64,000 bases of DNA from an uncultured Bacteroidia bacterium (lineage in GTDB: Bacteria; Bacteroidota; Bacteroidia; Bacteroidales; F082): NCBI GenBank assembly GCA_902785755.1, contig CACZZO010000003.1, positions 1 through 64,000 of the forward strand, read 5' to 3'. The position numbers and the translations under genes are program-made. The notes beneath the pieces are model-generated. The model was not told where the DNA came from, made no database searches, and saw only the letters and a program-made list of their open reading frames with translations. Positions 44,819 to 53,842 of the stretch are shown one piece after another. Each line of letters starts with the position of its first letter. Within the stretch, counting starts at the first letter, position 1.

Positions 44819-47182
44819 TCATTCGTTTCGTAGCGACTTCACCGGATTCATCGTGGCCGCCCGCAAACTGCGCAAGGTGACTACCGCCACCGTGACACCC
44901 AAGACGGCCACCAATGCCAAGGCAAACACCCAAACATGCATCGGCACTTGATAGGCGAAACCCTCCAAATAACGCCGCATGATAACAATGCTCACAGGCA
45001 CGGCTATGACGAAGCACACCAGCACAATCTTCACAAAGCGCGAGTTGAACATCGCCAAAACCTGCCCCACCGTGGCACCGTGAACACGACGGATGCCGAT
45101 TTCCTTGCGGCGGTGCTCCGTCTCGAACATCACCAAGCCGAACACACCCATCAGCGAAATGACGATGGCCAAAATCGTGAACAAAGTAATCAACTTCGAG
45201 AGGTTTTGTTCCTTTTTGTATTGGCTTTCAATTGATTGCTCGAAAGGTGTCACTTCGTATGACATTCCCTCGCCCAAGTCGGGGTCGAGGTCGTTGAGGG
45301 TTTTCGTGATGCGCTCCATCAGGGCGGGGACATCCACGTCGGCCTCAGTGCGGATGAAGAGCCTGTTGCAAAGGTTCCACGGGTCTTTGCCATAGACATA
45401 GAAAGCAAACGGGGCAATGCCTTGGCGCAACGGGGCGAAGTTGAAGTCCTTGCAGAAACCGGCAATCACGGCGATTTGGTCATCGTGGCCGCCAATCTGG
45501 TCATCAAGGGTGATTTCGAACAAGTTGCGCGCCCTCTCGTTGAAGATATAGGTGCCTGTGGATTGCTCGTCGGCCTCGGTGAAATCGCGGCCTTCCACAA
45601 TCTCGATGCCCATGAAACGCAGGAAGTTCCATGAAACGGGATAGACCTGCCAACCCGCCTCCTCGCCACGCACTTTGCGGCCCCAACTCATGCGACTGTC
45701 GCGCACAAAAGCACCTGCTCCCCAAGCCAAATCCTTGACGGCAGCATCGGCTCTCAACTGACTCTCAACGGCTTCGCGGTTGTTGGCGAGACGCCCCGAC
45801 ACCTGCACCTGCAACAGGCACTCCTTGTTGAAGCCCATGTCGTGGTACAGCATGTACTGGCGTTGCTCGCGGACGAATATCGCGCAGATAATCAGCACGA
45901 TACTCACGGTGAACTGCAAACCAATCAAGCCGATGCGGAAGGCCTTGCCCTTTTGTGTGGTGCCGAGGGTGCCTTTCAGGGCAAAAGCGGGATTGAAAGA
46001 GGTGGCGAACAAGGCCGGATAAAGGCTCGCGGCCACCGAAATGAGCAGTCCGAGGCCGACGGTCAAGGCGACGAGGCCCCAGTTTTGGCTGAAATCCAAC
46101 GAGGTGTCGATGAGCGAGGCCAAAGTGGACTGCCTGAACAGCGTTACGACGGCCACCGCCAAGCCCAAGGCGATGACCACCATCAGCGCCGACTCCCACA
46201 CATCCGACATCACCAACGAGAAACGGCTGCTGCCTAATATCTTGCGCGTGTTGATATTGCGCAGGCGCAACGGCACCATGGCGAAGAAGAAGTTGATGTA
46301 GTTGATGAAGGCGATAAGCACTACGAAAATGGCGATGACCAAAAGCGTCATCGTCGTGGTTTTGTTGCCCGACTTGCCCGGCGCGAAATACGAGTTTTTG
46401 TCGAAATACATGTCGGTCAGCAGCGTGGCGTAAAGACCAAAAGAGGCCTCGTCATCGGTGATTTCAACGCCTTGCACTTCGCTGAAAAACTGCCTGACCG
46501 CAGGCTTTGCCACCTCGTTAATCGCTTTGGGGTCAGCACCTTTGCGCAATTTCAAGAAATAGTTGAACGAAAACTCCTTCCAATCGTCGAGGAAATTATC
46601 GCCCATGTCGAAAACCATTTCGAAAGACGAGAGGTCGCTGTGCTGCGGCATGTCCTTATAGATGGCCACGATGGGTGTTTCCACCCACCACGCTCCACCG
46701 TAATACTTCATGACATCACCCACTTGGACACCGAGCCGATGGGCCGCCGATTCAGAGAGGGCGATGGCCAAGCCCGTCAAGTCGTCCCAATTGCCTGCCA
46801 CCAACTCGAAGCCGAACACCTCGCGGGCACCTTCGCTCAATGAAGTTACTGTGATGTCCACTGGCGATTGCTCATCGCTCACACGAATCTTGCATGGATT
46901 ACCACTGATAGAGCCACAGCCACCCACTTCAACATCAGGCGAAGCGGCAATGACATACTCTCCCATGGGGCGGTTCAGGTAAGAAGTGTATGCGCTTTGG
47001 CTTGTTTCTTTCTTTGTAAGGACATAAATCCTGTCGTTGTCCTTGATGGCCTTGTTGTAGGTGAAGTCGTGGCGCACCTGCACGAGGATGATGTAGAGCG
47101 CGGCGAAGGCTGCCGTCAAGCCCAAGATATTCAGGATGGAAGACACGAGGGAGGTCTTGCCTTTTTTATAGATTCTTGTCAT
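44819..47182 (-). CDS. ABC transporter permease, FtsX/MacB type (two FtsX domains)
   Basis: 787 residues with the same double-FtsX layout: membrane helix about 15-35, a periplasmic domain, FtsX helices with RLRNINTRKILGSSRFSL, a second periplasmic part, and a C-terminal FtsX triplet with HRRKEIGIRRVHGATVGQV, ending NPVKSLRNE. It forms a row with the OMP gene upstream (small protein 1 between them) and the second permease downstream. It lacks its own ATPase, so it may share the single ATPase at 55798-56484. Confidence 0.9.
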   Translation of the reverse strand: MTRIYKKGKTSLVSSILNILGLTAAFAALYIILVQVRHDFTYNKAIKDNDRIYVLTKKETSQSAYTSYLNRPMGEYVIAASPDVEVGGCGSISGNPCKIRVSDEQSPVDITVTSLSEGAREVFGFELVAGNWDDLTGLAIALSESAAHRLGVQVGDVMKYYGGAWWVETPIVAIYKDMPQHSDLSSFEMVFDMGDNFLDDWKEFSFNYFLKLRKGADPKAINEVAKPAVRQFFSEVQGVEITDDEASFGLYATLLTDMYFDKNSYFAPGKSGNKTTTMTLLVIAIFVVLIAFINYINFFFAMVPLRLRNINTRKILGSSRFSLVMSDVWESALMVVIALGLAVAVVTLFRQSTLASLIDTSLDFSQNWGLVALTVGLGLLISVAASLYPALFATSFNPAFALKGTLGTTQKGKAFRIGLIGLQFTVSIVLIICAIFVREQRQYMLYHDMGFNKECLLQVQVSGRLANNREAVESQLRADAAVKDLAWGAGAFVRDSRMSWGRKVRGEEAGWQVYPVSWNFLRFMGIEIVEGRDFTEADEQSTGTYIFNERARNLFEITLDDQIGGHDDQIAVIAGFCKDFNFAPLRQGIAPFAFYVYGKDPWNLCNRLFIRTEADVDVPALMERITKTLNDLDPDLGEGMSYEVTPFEQSIESQYKKEQNLSKLITLFTILAIVISLMGVFGLVMFETEHRRKEIGIRRVHGATVGQVLAMFNSRFVKIVLVCFVIAVPVSIVIMRRYLEGFAYQVPMHVWVFALALVAVLGVTVAVVTLRSLRAATMNPVKSLRNE

Positions 47183-47227
47183 AAGTCGTTGAATTGTTGA
47201 TTGTTTAATTGTTTAATTGTTGAACTG

Positions 47228-47300
47228 CCGCTTCGCGTCATTGACTCGCTCCGCGTCGTCGAATCTGCGATTTGCGAGGAACGAAGCAAATCGCAGATTC
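47228..47300. repeat. Palindromic dispersed repeat, second copy of the 8711-8822 family
   Basis: It opens with CCGCTTCGCGTCATTGAC like the copy at 8710, then holds a perfect 13 bp hairpin GAATCTGCGATTT (47261-47273) / AAATCGCAGATTC (47288-47300) around GCGAGGAACGAAGC. Confidence 0.8.
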
Positions 47301-47319
47301 AACGGAGTTAATCCAGATA

Positions 47320-47451
47320 TTACAAACGAACAAGTCTTTTGTATATTTTCTCTGCTTTTTCAAGTCCGAAGAACTTTACCAACTTTTCGAAAAGCACTTG
47401 GTTGATTTTCAGATTATTGCAGTTTTTCATCTCGGCATTATTATTTCTCAT
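47320..47451 (-). CDS. Small protein 1 (43 residues), paralogue of small protein 2
   Basis: 43 residues from the ATG at 47451, whose ATGA overlaps the stop codon of the outer-membrane gene, a sign of translational coupling. An internal ATG at 47430 would give 36 residues. The C-terminal part is an amphipathic helix (LFEKLVKFFGLEKAEKIYKRL). The same pattern (NLKI.Q.LFEKLV..FGLEKAE) occurs in a second small frame at 49770-49883, about 60% identical by eye. Family unknown. The downstream 47228-47300 repeat then separates it from the permease gene. Confidence 0.75.
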   Translation of the reverse strand: MRNNNAEMKNCNNLKINQVLFEKLVKFFGLEKAEKIYKRLVRL

Positions 47452-49748
47452 AACCTATTTCTCTCCTCCTCACTCGCCGAGCGTGAATTGAGCCTCACTT
47501 TCGATTTACCAAACTTGTAGGTGACATTCAGCATAATGTTGCGTCCGTCGCCATCAAAGAAGACCAAGGAATTGCCGCGCAAGATGTTCTGCTGCCAATA
47601 AAGCGTGGTGTTAAAGAAGTCGTTGGCACTCAACCGAATGGTCAGGTTGTTGTCAAAGAAACTCTTCTCCAAACTGGCCGACAGGCTCCACAGTTCCTTA
47701 ATCGTAACGCCGTTCGATGGATAAGGTGTCATGTAATAGAAATCCAAGTTGAACTTAATGTTGTAAGGCAAAGTCAGCATGTTACTGACATTAAACATGG
47801 CGAAGTTCCTGTTGTTCTGCTTCAATATGCCGTCCTCCATCTTCTCATAATAGTTTCTGCCGAAATAAACGGAACTGTAGAGATACCACCACTTTGTGAC
47901 GTTACCGTTCCAAGCGATGGAGCCGTAGAAATTCTGCGAGTGGTCACCATTTCTGTAACGGACTTCTCCCATATCAAGATTATCAACACTTTGATAATGT
48001 TCCCAATAAATGGGATTGATTTCGTAATTGTAGCCGAAACGCAGCGAAAGCGAAATGGGGAAACTGAAGAACACCTGCGCCGCATGGATGTGGGTGTTGA
48101 TGAGGTTGGGGTTGCCCATCGTATTGACTAGCGAATCAATATACATGCTGGGATTCAAGGCATCCAACGAAGGACGCACGATGCGCTTCGAATAAGATGC
48201 GCCCATCGCATAGCCCTCAGCGGGCTTGTACTGCACAGTGGCGTTCGGGAAAAGTCCGGGCTTCGTGTAGTCCACTTGGGGTTCACCGTTCAAGTAGTTA
48301 TGGCGGTCCACATATTCAAACCGCAGTCCGGCGGTGGCCGACCATTTGTCGGAGAAATTGTGCGCAACGCTGGCGTAGGCGGCAGCGTTAGACTCGTCGG
48401 AATGATAGTGCTGCAAGAGGGTGTTGTTTCCGCTCAAGTCAACATGGTTGTCGGTTTGAATCAAGGAATATTTCGCTCCCACCGAAAATGTAGTTTTGCC
48501 GTTTCTGAAAGGCAATGTGTAGTCGGCCTTGCCCACATAGATGCCCGTGTTGCCGTAGCCTTTGTTGAGGTTCAAGATGCCTTGGCTCTCGCTTCCGTCA
48601 ACGATGTTGCGGAAAGCGTCCTCGTCATCATAGCGGTTGTAGGTGTAGTCCAAGGTCACGTTGAGGTTCTGGCCAAGGCTGTCGATGTCATAGTTGAAAA
48701 ACAGTGTGTTGTTGCTACGCAGGCTCTTGTCGTTGGTGTTGGTCACGGTCTTGAAATCCGTGTGGTTGAGTCCCTCGAAATGGGTCTTTTGCTCGCGCAG
48801 GCTCGTCCCTTTGCCCAAGTTGTTGTTGCTCTGCAAACCGAGAGTGATTTTCGGAGTCAGCGCGTATTCAAGCATCAGTTTCGCGTTGTGGCCTTGGTTT
48901 TCCGAGAGGTTGTAGGCTCGGTGTTCAATCATCGAGTAGCCCATCACGTCCTCGTTGTTGAAGGTATGTGTTTTCCTTCCGTTGAATCCGTAATAGAGGT
49001 TGGCCGAAAACTTGTTTTTCGAGAAGGTGACATCGGCAAAGGCACGCTCGCTCCACCTTCGCGCCTTGGTTACGGTGCCGCCAATACGCACCGAAAAATC
49101 ATCGTTGCGCCTTATGGTGACGATTTTCACGATGGCGGTGGCATCGGCCTCGTATTGCGACGACGGGTTGTGGATGATTTCGATGGACTTGATGTTTTGC
49201 GGGTTCAGGTTATAGACCTCGTCCATCGAATACACGCGCCGGTTGTTGATGTAAACGATGGGCGAGCCTTGCCCGATGACGGAGAGGTTGTTCTGCCCAT
49301 CCACCAAAAGGCCGGGTGTTTTCTTCAGCATGTCGATGCCGTCGGCACTCGATGATAGCAAGGTGCTTTCCACCCCGACCACAGTCCTATCTGGCAGACT
49401 GGTGATTTCCGGTCGCTTGGCCGCAATGGTCACCTCTTGAAGTTGAGAGGAAACGACATTCATTTTCAGTGTTCCCAAATTGCCTTTCGGTTGGCTGACA
49501 AACTTCGGCTCATAGCCTACAAATGTGATTTTAAGCAGGTCGCAAGCCATGTCGAGAACGAAACGGCCATCGTTGTCGGTGGTCACGCCACCGAGGAAAG
49601 TGCTGTCGGGCAGTTGCATCGCCACGACGGTGGCGTAAGGAATGGGCGCGTCGTTTTCGTCCACCACGCGACCACTGATGTTTTGCGCCTTCGCGCAAAG
49701 TACCGCCATGCAAACGAATAGTGCGGTTAGTAATGATTTCTTTGTCAT
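47448..49748 (-). CDS. TonB-receptor-like outer-membrane protein (OMP_b-brl_3)
   Basis: 766 residues. Signal peptide (1-21, CAKAQ), N-terminal carboxypeptidase-regulatory-like domain (about 22-100, ISGRVVDENDAPIPYATV), plug domain (about 115-220, LLVDGQNNLSVIGQGSPIVYINNRRVYSMDEVYNLNP) and C-terminal barrel (about 230-766) with aromatic-rich strands ending in KFGKSKVRLNSRSASEEERNRL. Probably takes up or exports a ligand across the outer membrane. Cotranscribed after the GIN gene and small protein 2. Confidence 0.9.
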   Translation of the reverse strand: MTKKSLLTALFVCMAVLCAKAQNISGRVVDENDAPIPYATVVAMQLPDSTFLGGVTTDNDGRFVLDMACDLLKITFVGYEPKFVSQPKGNLGTLKMNVVSSQLQEVTIAAKRPEITSLPDRTVVGVESTLLSSSADGIDMLKKTPGLLVDGQNNLSVIGQGSPIVYINNRRVYSMDEVYNLNPQNIKSIEIIHNPSSQYEADATAIVKIVTIRRNDDFSVRIGGTVTKARRWSERAFADVTFSKNKFSANLYYGFNGRKTHTFNNEDVMGYSMIEHRAYNLSENQGHNAKLMLEYALTPKITLGLQSNNNLGKGTSLREQKTHFEGLNHTDFKTVTNTNDKSLRSNNTLFFNYDIDSLGQNLNVTLDYTYNRYDDEDAFRNIVDGSESQGILNLNKGYGNTGIYVGKADYTLPFRNGKTTFSVGAKYSLIQTDNHVDLSGNNTLLQHYHSDESNAAAYASVAHNFSDKWSATAGLRFEYVDRHNYLNGEPQVDYTKPGLFPNATVQYKPAEGYAMGASYSKRIVRPSLDALNPSMYIDSLVNTMGNPNLINTHIHAAQVFFSFPISLSLRFGYNYEINPIYWEHYQSVDNLDMGEVRYRNGDHSQNFYGSIAWNGNVTKWWYLYSSVYFGRNYYEKMEDGILKQNNRNFAMFNVSNMLTLPYNIKFNLDFYYMTPYPSNGVTIKELWSLSASLEKSFFDNNLTIRLSANDFFNTTLYWQQNILRGNSLVFFDGDGRNIMLNVTYKFGKSKVRLNSRSASEEERNRL

Positions 49749-49769
49749 AATATTATGATTTTAAAGATT

Positions 49770-49883
49770 TTACTTGATAATTCCGAATAATTTGAAGAGT
49801 CTCTCCGCTTTTTCAAGCCCAAAAGCCATTACCAGTTTTTCAAAAAGTAACTGCTTGATTTTTAGATTTTTTCGGTTTTTCAT
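49770..49883 (-). CDS. Small protein 2 (37 residues), paralogue of small protein 1
   Basis: 37 residues, starting inside the 3' end of the GIN gene (44 bp overlap, different frame) and ending 21 bp before the OMP gene. It reads MKNRKNLKIKQLLFEKLV...FGLEKAERLFKLFGIIK. The strong match to small protein 1 in a similar junction position is the main evidence that it is translated. Function unknown; possibly a coupling peptide or membrane-associated helix. Confidence 0.7.
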   Translation of the reverse strand: MKNRKNLKIKQLLFEKLVMAFGLEKAERLFKLFGIIK

Positions 49884-50787
49884 CGCAACACTTTTTGTTG
49901 GTTTTCACATTTTCCGAGTCAATCCTTTCGATTTTTCCAAACATGGTAGTGCCTTTCACCTTGACATCACCGTAGTAATAGATTCTACCCGACCCTGTAC
50001 CTGTGATGGTGTAATCCATCGTCTCCAACTCGCAACGCGTCTCCACCGAACCCGAGCCAGCCACGGTAATGTCCGCGCTTTTCACCGCACCAGCCTTGAT
50101 GACGATTGCTCCCGCACCGGCCACGTTCAAATCCGCATAGTCGGAATGGAGATTCTTGCACACCAACTTTCCCACGCCTGCAACATTTAAGTCCACACGG
50201 TCGGAATAGAGGTCCTCGCACACCAACTTTCCTGCTCCAGCAAGGTTCATCTCAAAGTCTTGGATAGTAGCGGTTTCATCGAAGAACACGCCATACGCTC
50301 CCGCCGTGCTGATTTCCAATTTTGGGGTCTCAAACGGCGTGACGAAACTGAAGTCGCCGCCGCCCACCAAACTGATTTCCTCCAAGGTCGGGGCGGTGAG
50401 TTCGATGAGGAACTTCGTCGGCTTCAAGTCGGATTGCTGAAGCGTCTTGACCATTTCGACCCTCAAGCAATCGCCTTTCTGATAGATGTCGAGACACTCG
50501 AAAAGGTTCTCATCAAGGGTAACACGACACGAACAGTTGTCCGCCACCGCGTAAGTTACCGAAGCCGACAGCGCGATGCTGACTTCGTCGAAAGCCGCCA
50601 TATCGAAGTCGCGCGTGACGATGTTGCCGTTGCCTTCAGCGAATGTTCCCCGCGAGTACACGGTGATGATTTTGTTGCCGTTTCCGTCGATGACGGTATC
50701 AGCCTTGTACACATTGTTGTTTTGCGCCTTCGCGCCCAGCACCGCTGCCAAAACAAGCAGTGCCGTAAAGAATGATTTCTTTGCCAT
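49840..50787 (-). CDS. GIN-domain (DUF2807) secreted protein
   Basis: 315 residues from the ATG at 50787 (MAKKSFFTALLVLAAVLGAKAQ). A 28-residue upstream extension was rejected because it contains the sigma-54 promoter. Signal peptide 1-22. The rest is the repetitive parallel-beta DUF2807 'head GIN' fold with recurring NVAGVGKLVCKNLHSDYADLNVAGAG units. C-terminal tail Lys/Cys-rich (TNKKCCDEKPKKSK). Probably a surface or periplasmic adhesin-like protein; role unknown. First gene after a sigma-54 promoter, followed by small protein 2, an OMP and two permeases. Confidence 0.87.
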   Translation of the reverse strand: MAKKSFFTALLVLAAVLGAKAQNNNVYKADTVIDGNGNKIITVYSRGTFAEGNGNIVTRDFDMAAFDEVSIALSASVTYAVADNCSCRVTLDENLFECLDIYQKGDCLRVEMVKTLQQSDLKPTKFLIELTAPTLEEISLVGGGDFSFVTPFETPKLEISTAGAYGVFFDETATIQDFEMNLAGAGKLVCEDLYSDRVDLNVAGVGKLVCKNLHSDYADLNVAGAGAIVIKAGAVKSADITVAGSGSVETRCELETMDYTITGTGSGRIYYYGDVKVKGTTMFGKIERIDSENVKTNKKCCDEKPKKSKNQAVTF

Positions 50788-50830
50788 AGCTTTACAATTT
50801 AATTGGTTCAAATTTTTACACATTTTAGCA

Positions 50831-50847
50831 TAGCAAACGCCGTGCCA
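50831..50847 (-). promoter_or_regulatory. Sigma-54 promoter of the GIN operon
   Basis: On the minus strand the sequence TGGCACGGCGTTTGCTA matches the sigma-54 consensus TGGCACG-N4-TTGC(A/T). Transcription would start about 12 bp beyond the GC element, leaving a leader of roughly 35 nt before the ATG at 50787. Confidence 0.88.
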
Positions 50848-50879
50848 ACTTTGTAAATCATTAAAAACCAAAAACAGGG

Positions 50880-50936
50880 TTTACAAAAAGTGTAAAGAAT
50901 CTTTACAGTGAGTGTAAAGAAACTTTACAGTGGTTT
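50880..50936. promoter_or_regulatory. Candidate enhancer sites upstream of the sigma-54 promoter
   Basis: A perfect palindrome TCTTTACA-N5-TGTAAAGA (50900-50920) flanked by TTTACAAAAAGTGTAAA (50880-50896) and a half-site TTTACA... further out. The sites lie 35-90 bp upstream of the -24 element, as expected for an NtrC-type activator. Confidence 0.72.
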
Positions 50937-50988
50937 ACACTTTGAACATAAAATCATTCCTCAAAACACATGCTTTGTGCATCTTCCC

Positions 50989-51276
50989 TCAATGCGGAAT
51001 ACAGGCTGTTTCGGTTTTGGCGGTTGCTCCATCAACCAATTTCATCACTTCATCATGAGTGAGCGTTTGTTCGCGTCCGGCAATGATGTCACTCATACGC
51101 TCGCGCGAAACTTGCATCATCTCCTCGCGGGTTCTCATCCCTGGCATATCCAACAAACTGTCTTCCTGACGGATACGCACAAGAAAATCCCTTCTCACTC
51201 TTTCATCCTGCTGACGATAGATGGTCAACAAGGCATCAACCACCGAAACTTCTTGAACCCTGACGTTTGTTTCCAT
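50989..51276 (-). CDS. Small protein of unknown function (95 residues)
   Basis: 95 residues from the ATG at 51276 (METNVRVQEVSVVDALLTIY). A longer start was rejected. Charged and helical (RVRRDFLVRIRQEDS...TREEMMQVSRERMSDIIAGRE), ending CIPH. The size and composition resemble VapB/Phd-like antitoxins, but no toxin is adjacent. A -7 box TATCTTTG (minus, 51300-51307) precedes it. It sits between the GIN operon promoter and the second TonB-receptor-like gene. Confidence 0.65.
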   Translation of the reverse strand: METNVRVQEVSVVDALLTIYRQQDERVRRDFLVRIRQEDSLLDMPGMRTREEMMQVSRERMSDIIAGREQTLTHDEVMKLVDGATAKTETACIPH

Positions 51277-51362
51277 AATAGTATAATTGATTTTGAGGGC
51301 AAAGATACACTTTTTTTTATTGCTAATAGATTTTTTCGACCACAAACCAATTAAAAACCGCA

Positions 51363-51396
51363 AAAGCCCAACCAACCCTAAAGTTGGTCAGGCTTT
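51363..51396 (-). terminator. Terminator of the 51421-53718 gene
   Basis: A stem of AAAGCC.AACCAAC with GTTGGT..GGCTTT, with one mismatch, lies 25 bp after the stop codon and ends in TTTT on the minus strand. Confidence 0.7.
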
Positions 51397-51420
51397 CGAT
51401 GGCTTACGATATTCGGTGTT

Positions 51421-53718
51421 TCACTTCACCATCCCATCATCATACCCACCATTCCAAAGCGTCTTCTGGCCTTTGTTGAACGCCTTCCCGTAGTTCAGTT
51501 TCCAAGTCAAGCCAAGCACGACCATATTGCCGTTGTCGGCGGTCCAGTTGGTATGGATGTAAGGATGCACCGCCGAGAGGCTTCTGGTCTGGTACATATA
51601 GCCCTCCTTGTTGAACGGGCAATGCCAAACCAAACTGACATTCAAGCTCTTCCAGTTATATTCGGCATAGATGCTTTGCGACATCTCCCCTATCGACATC
51701 TCCTCGCCATACAGCGACTTGTCGGGCAGGAAATCGAAATCGCAGCCGACCATCAACTGCTTCCAAACAAATTGCGCCTTGATGCCGCTGCTGAAGTTGA
51801 GGTTGTCATGATAAAACTCCTCGCCTTTGGCCTCCTCCTTTTTCAGTTTGCCGTTCAGCGTAATGTTCAGGCAGTCAAACAGTTTCCTTACGCCCACCTC
51901 GGTCTTCAACTGGAAACGCTGGTAATAATCGGTGTTTTGTGGCGTACCGACAAAAAGGTCAAGTTCGGGGTCGTATTGATACACGCGGACGGTGGGCGAA
52001 AAGTTCCTGAAATGGCTGAAAGTCGCGTTGGCGAACCAGCCCTTGTTGTTGTAGCGCAAACGCAACGCATTGAACCAAGTGTTGTAGGGCTTCAGCGATT
52101 CATTTCCCTTGATGACCTCCACATCGTCCACGCGCTGCAACACGGGCGAAAGTTCGCTCAACGAAGGCAAATATGGGATGAACCTCGTATTGGCTGTCAG
52201 CGACCAACGCTGGTTGATGCGCCAAAACAGGCCTGCCGTGCTCAAGTTGCGGACATACCGCTTGGTGTCGATGCCATCTGTCACGGAAAACAATTTGGCA
52301 CCCGTTCCCAACGAATACATTACATTGTCGCTCAAATTGCCATCGATGCTAGTGTAAAGATAGGTATTGTCCTTGGTCATCTCGGTCTGCGTTTCGTAAA
52401 TCACATAGTCGTTGTTCGCAAAGTTGTGCTGATATTGCAGTCCTATGCGGGCTTCCGCCTTCTTGATCTGCTTGCCGTAAACAGCCTCACCACTGACCGC
52501 ATAACCTTTGTTAATCACCTTCGTGGAATATTGCCATTCGTTTTCCGAATCCCTGTAAATCAGGTTGTTGTAATAATCACTATGAGAATATTGCCCAACC
52601 ATATTCAACTCGATTTTTTGACGGTTCCTCATCTTGTGCGTGAAAAACAAGTCCAATGTTGGCGAGTTGCCTTTCCTATCAGTCTGTTTGTTCATGTCCA
52701 ACTGCGTGGTTATGCCGTTCTCCGTTTCGTCGATGGTGCCAGTGCCGTACCAATGATTGTTGTCGATGTAATCACGCAGGGTGGCCACAAACATGGTGCT
52801 GTCGTTGGGCTGGTAGGTGTATTCGCCCGTGATGTTGTGCGTGATGTAATTGAAGGGGAAACTCAACTGCTGTGAACGCTGCACCGTGCGTTCTTCCGCG
52901 ATATAACTGTCTGTCATCTCGTAAGGTACGTTCTTGTAGTTGCGGTGGCTCAAGTTGTACTGCAACGAAAATTCCGACTTACCTTTGTGGTGCGCTGCCA
53001 TGAGATAGCCGTCCACAAAACCCGTAGTGAATGCCGACTGAATCCTTGCCATCACGTTTCCGCCGTCGTCCGACTCCTTCAGCACGAGGTTGATGACACC
53101 CGAGGCATTGCGGTCAAGGTAGCGGATGCCAGGCTCGTTGCTGTACTCGATGCGCAGGATTTGCTCCGGCCTGACGTTCACGAAACGTTCAAGCGGCACT
53201 TCTTTTCCATTGATTTGCAGGATAGGTGTGCCGCCGTCGATGGTGACGGTTTGCCGAGCCACGTCCACCTCCAATCCAGGCAATTGCTGCATATCGAGCA
53301 AGGTCAAGCCGCGCCCCGAAACTTCGGCTTCTTTCGGGTCGGGAAGCACCACGAAGCGTCCTGCTTCTTCTGTGATCCTTGAACCCTCAACGACAATTTC
53401 ATCCAATTGCTCTGTGGTTTTGGGCATCAATAGCGTTCCAAGGTTGGTTGCCCCGCAGCGCACAGTAAGCCGCTCGTAACCGATAGCGGATGCGGTGAGA
53501 ATGTACCTTCCATCTTTCACATCGACGGAGAAGTTACCGTTCTCATCGGAGGTCAGGCCTGCAACGAGGCTGTCGTTGTCGGCCAATTTCAGTGTCATAT
53601 TGGCGAAAGCCACAGGATTGTTGTCTTCATCGGCCAAACGGCCATTCAAGTTTTGCGCTTCTGCACCCAGCACCGCCATGCAAACAAGTAGTGCTGTCAA
53701 AAATGACTTCTTTGCCAT
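51421..53718 (-). CDS. TonB-receptor-like outer-membrane protein (OMP_b-brl_3)
   Basis: 765 residues from the ATG at 53718 (MAKKSFLTALLVCMAVLGAEAQ). The long in-frame upstream extension to 53883 is rejected: it spans a duplicated sigma-54 promoter and a remnant GIN-gene start. Signal peptide 1-22, carboxypeptidase-regulatory-like domain (about 23-105, LNGRLADEDNNPVAFANM), plug (about 120-215, LEVDVARQTVTIDGGTPILQINGKEVPLERFVNVRPEQI) and a barrel to about 765. Its own sigma-54 promoter is at 53843-53859. Paralogous in build to 47448-49748. Confidence 0.9.
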   Translation of the reverse strand: MAKKSFLTALLVCMAVLGAEAQNLNGRLADEDNNPVAFANMTLKLADNDSLVAGLTSDENGNFSVDVKDGRYILTASAIGYERLTVRCGATNLGTLLMPKTTEQLDEIVVEGSRITEEAGRFVVLPDPKEAEVSGRGLTLLDMQQLPGLEVDVARQTVTIDGGTPILQINGKEVPLERFVNVRPEQILRIEYSNEPGIRYLDRNASGVINLVLKESDDGGNVMARIQSAFTTGFVDGYLMAAHHKGKSEFSLQYNLSHRNYKNVPYEMTDSYIAEERTVQRSQQLSFPFNYITHNITGEYTYQPNDSTMFVATLRDYIDNNHWYGTGTIDETENGITTQLDMNKQTDRKGNSPTLDLFFTHKMRNRQKIELNMVGQYSHSDYYNNLIYRDSENEWQYSTKVINKGYAVSGEAVYGKQIKKAEARIGLQYQHNFANNDYVIYETQTEMTKDNTYLYTSIDGNLSDNVMYSLGTGAKLFSVTDGIDTKRYVRNLSTAGLFWRINQRWSLTANTRFIPYLPSLSELSPVLQRVDDVEVIKGNESLKPYNTWFNALRLRYNNKGWFANATFSHFRNFSPTVRVYQYDPELDLFVGTPQNTDYYQRFQLKTEVGVRKLFDCLNITLNGKLKKEEAKGEEFYHDNLNFSSGIKAQFVWKQLMVGCDFDFLPDKSLYGEEMSIGEMSQSIYAEYNWKSLNVSLVWHCPFNKEGYMYQTRSLSAVHPYIHTNWTADNGNMVVLGLTWKLNYGKAFNKGQKTLWNGGYDDGMVK

Positions 53719-53842
53719 AATGATACAATTTTGAGTTTGTTTTCTGTAATACGGACTTGCGCCTGAAAAGTTACAGTTTAATGATGATTTCTTTGCCATA
53801 GCTTTACAATTTAATTGGTTCAAATTTTTACACATTTTAGCA

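Larger units (their letters stand above)
50772..50938. repeat. Duplicated leader/promoter segment, copy 1
   Basis: About 150 bases from ATGATTTCTTTGCCATAG through the sigma-54 promoter and TTTACA sites are nearly identical to 53784-53938; the main difference is a short indel near the end. Copy 1 belongs to the GIN gene and includes its first codons. Confidence 0.9.

Noticed and set aside
50788..50871. 28-residue N-terminal extension of the GIN protein
   Set aside because: The stretch contains the sigma-54 promoter and precedes a perfect signal peptide at the ATG 50787.
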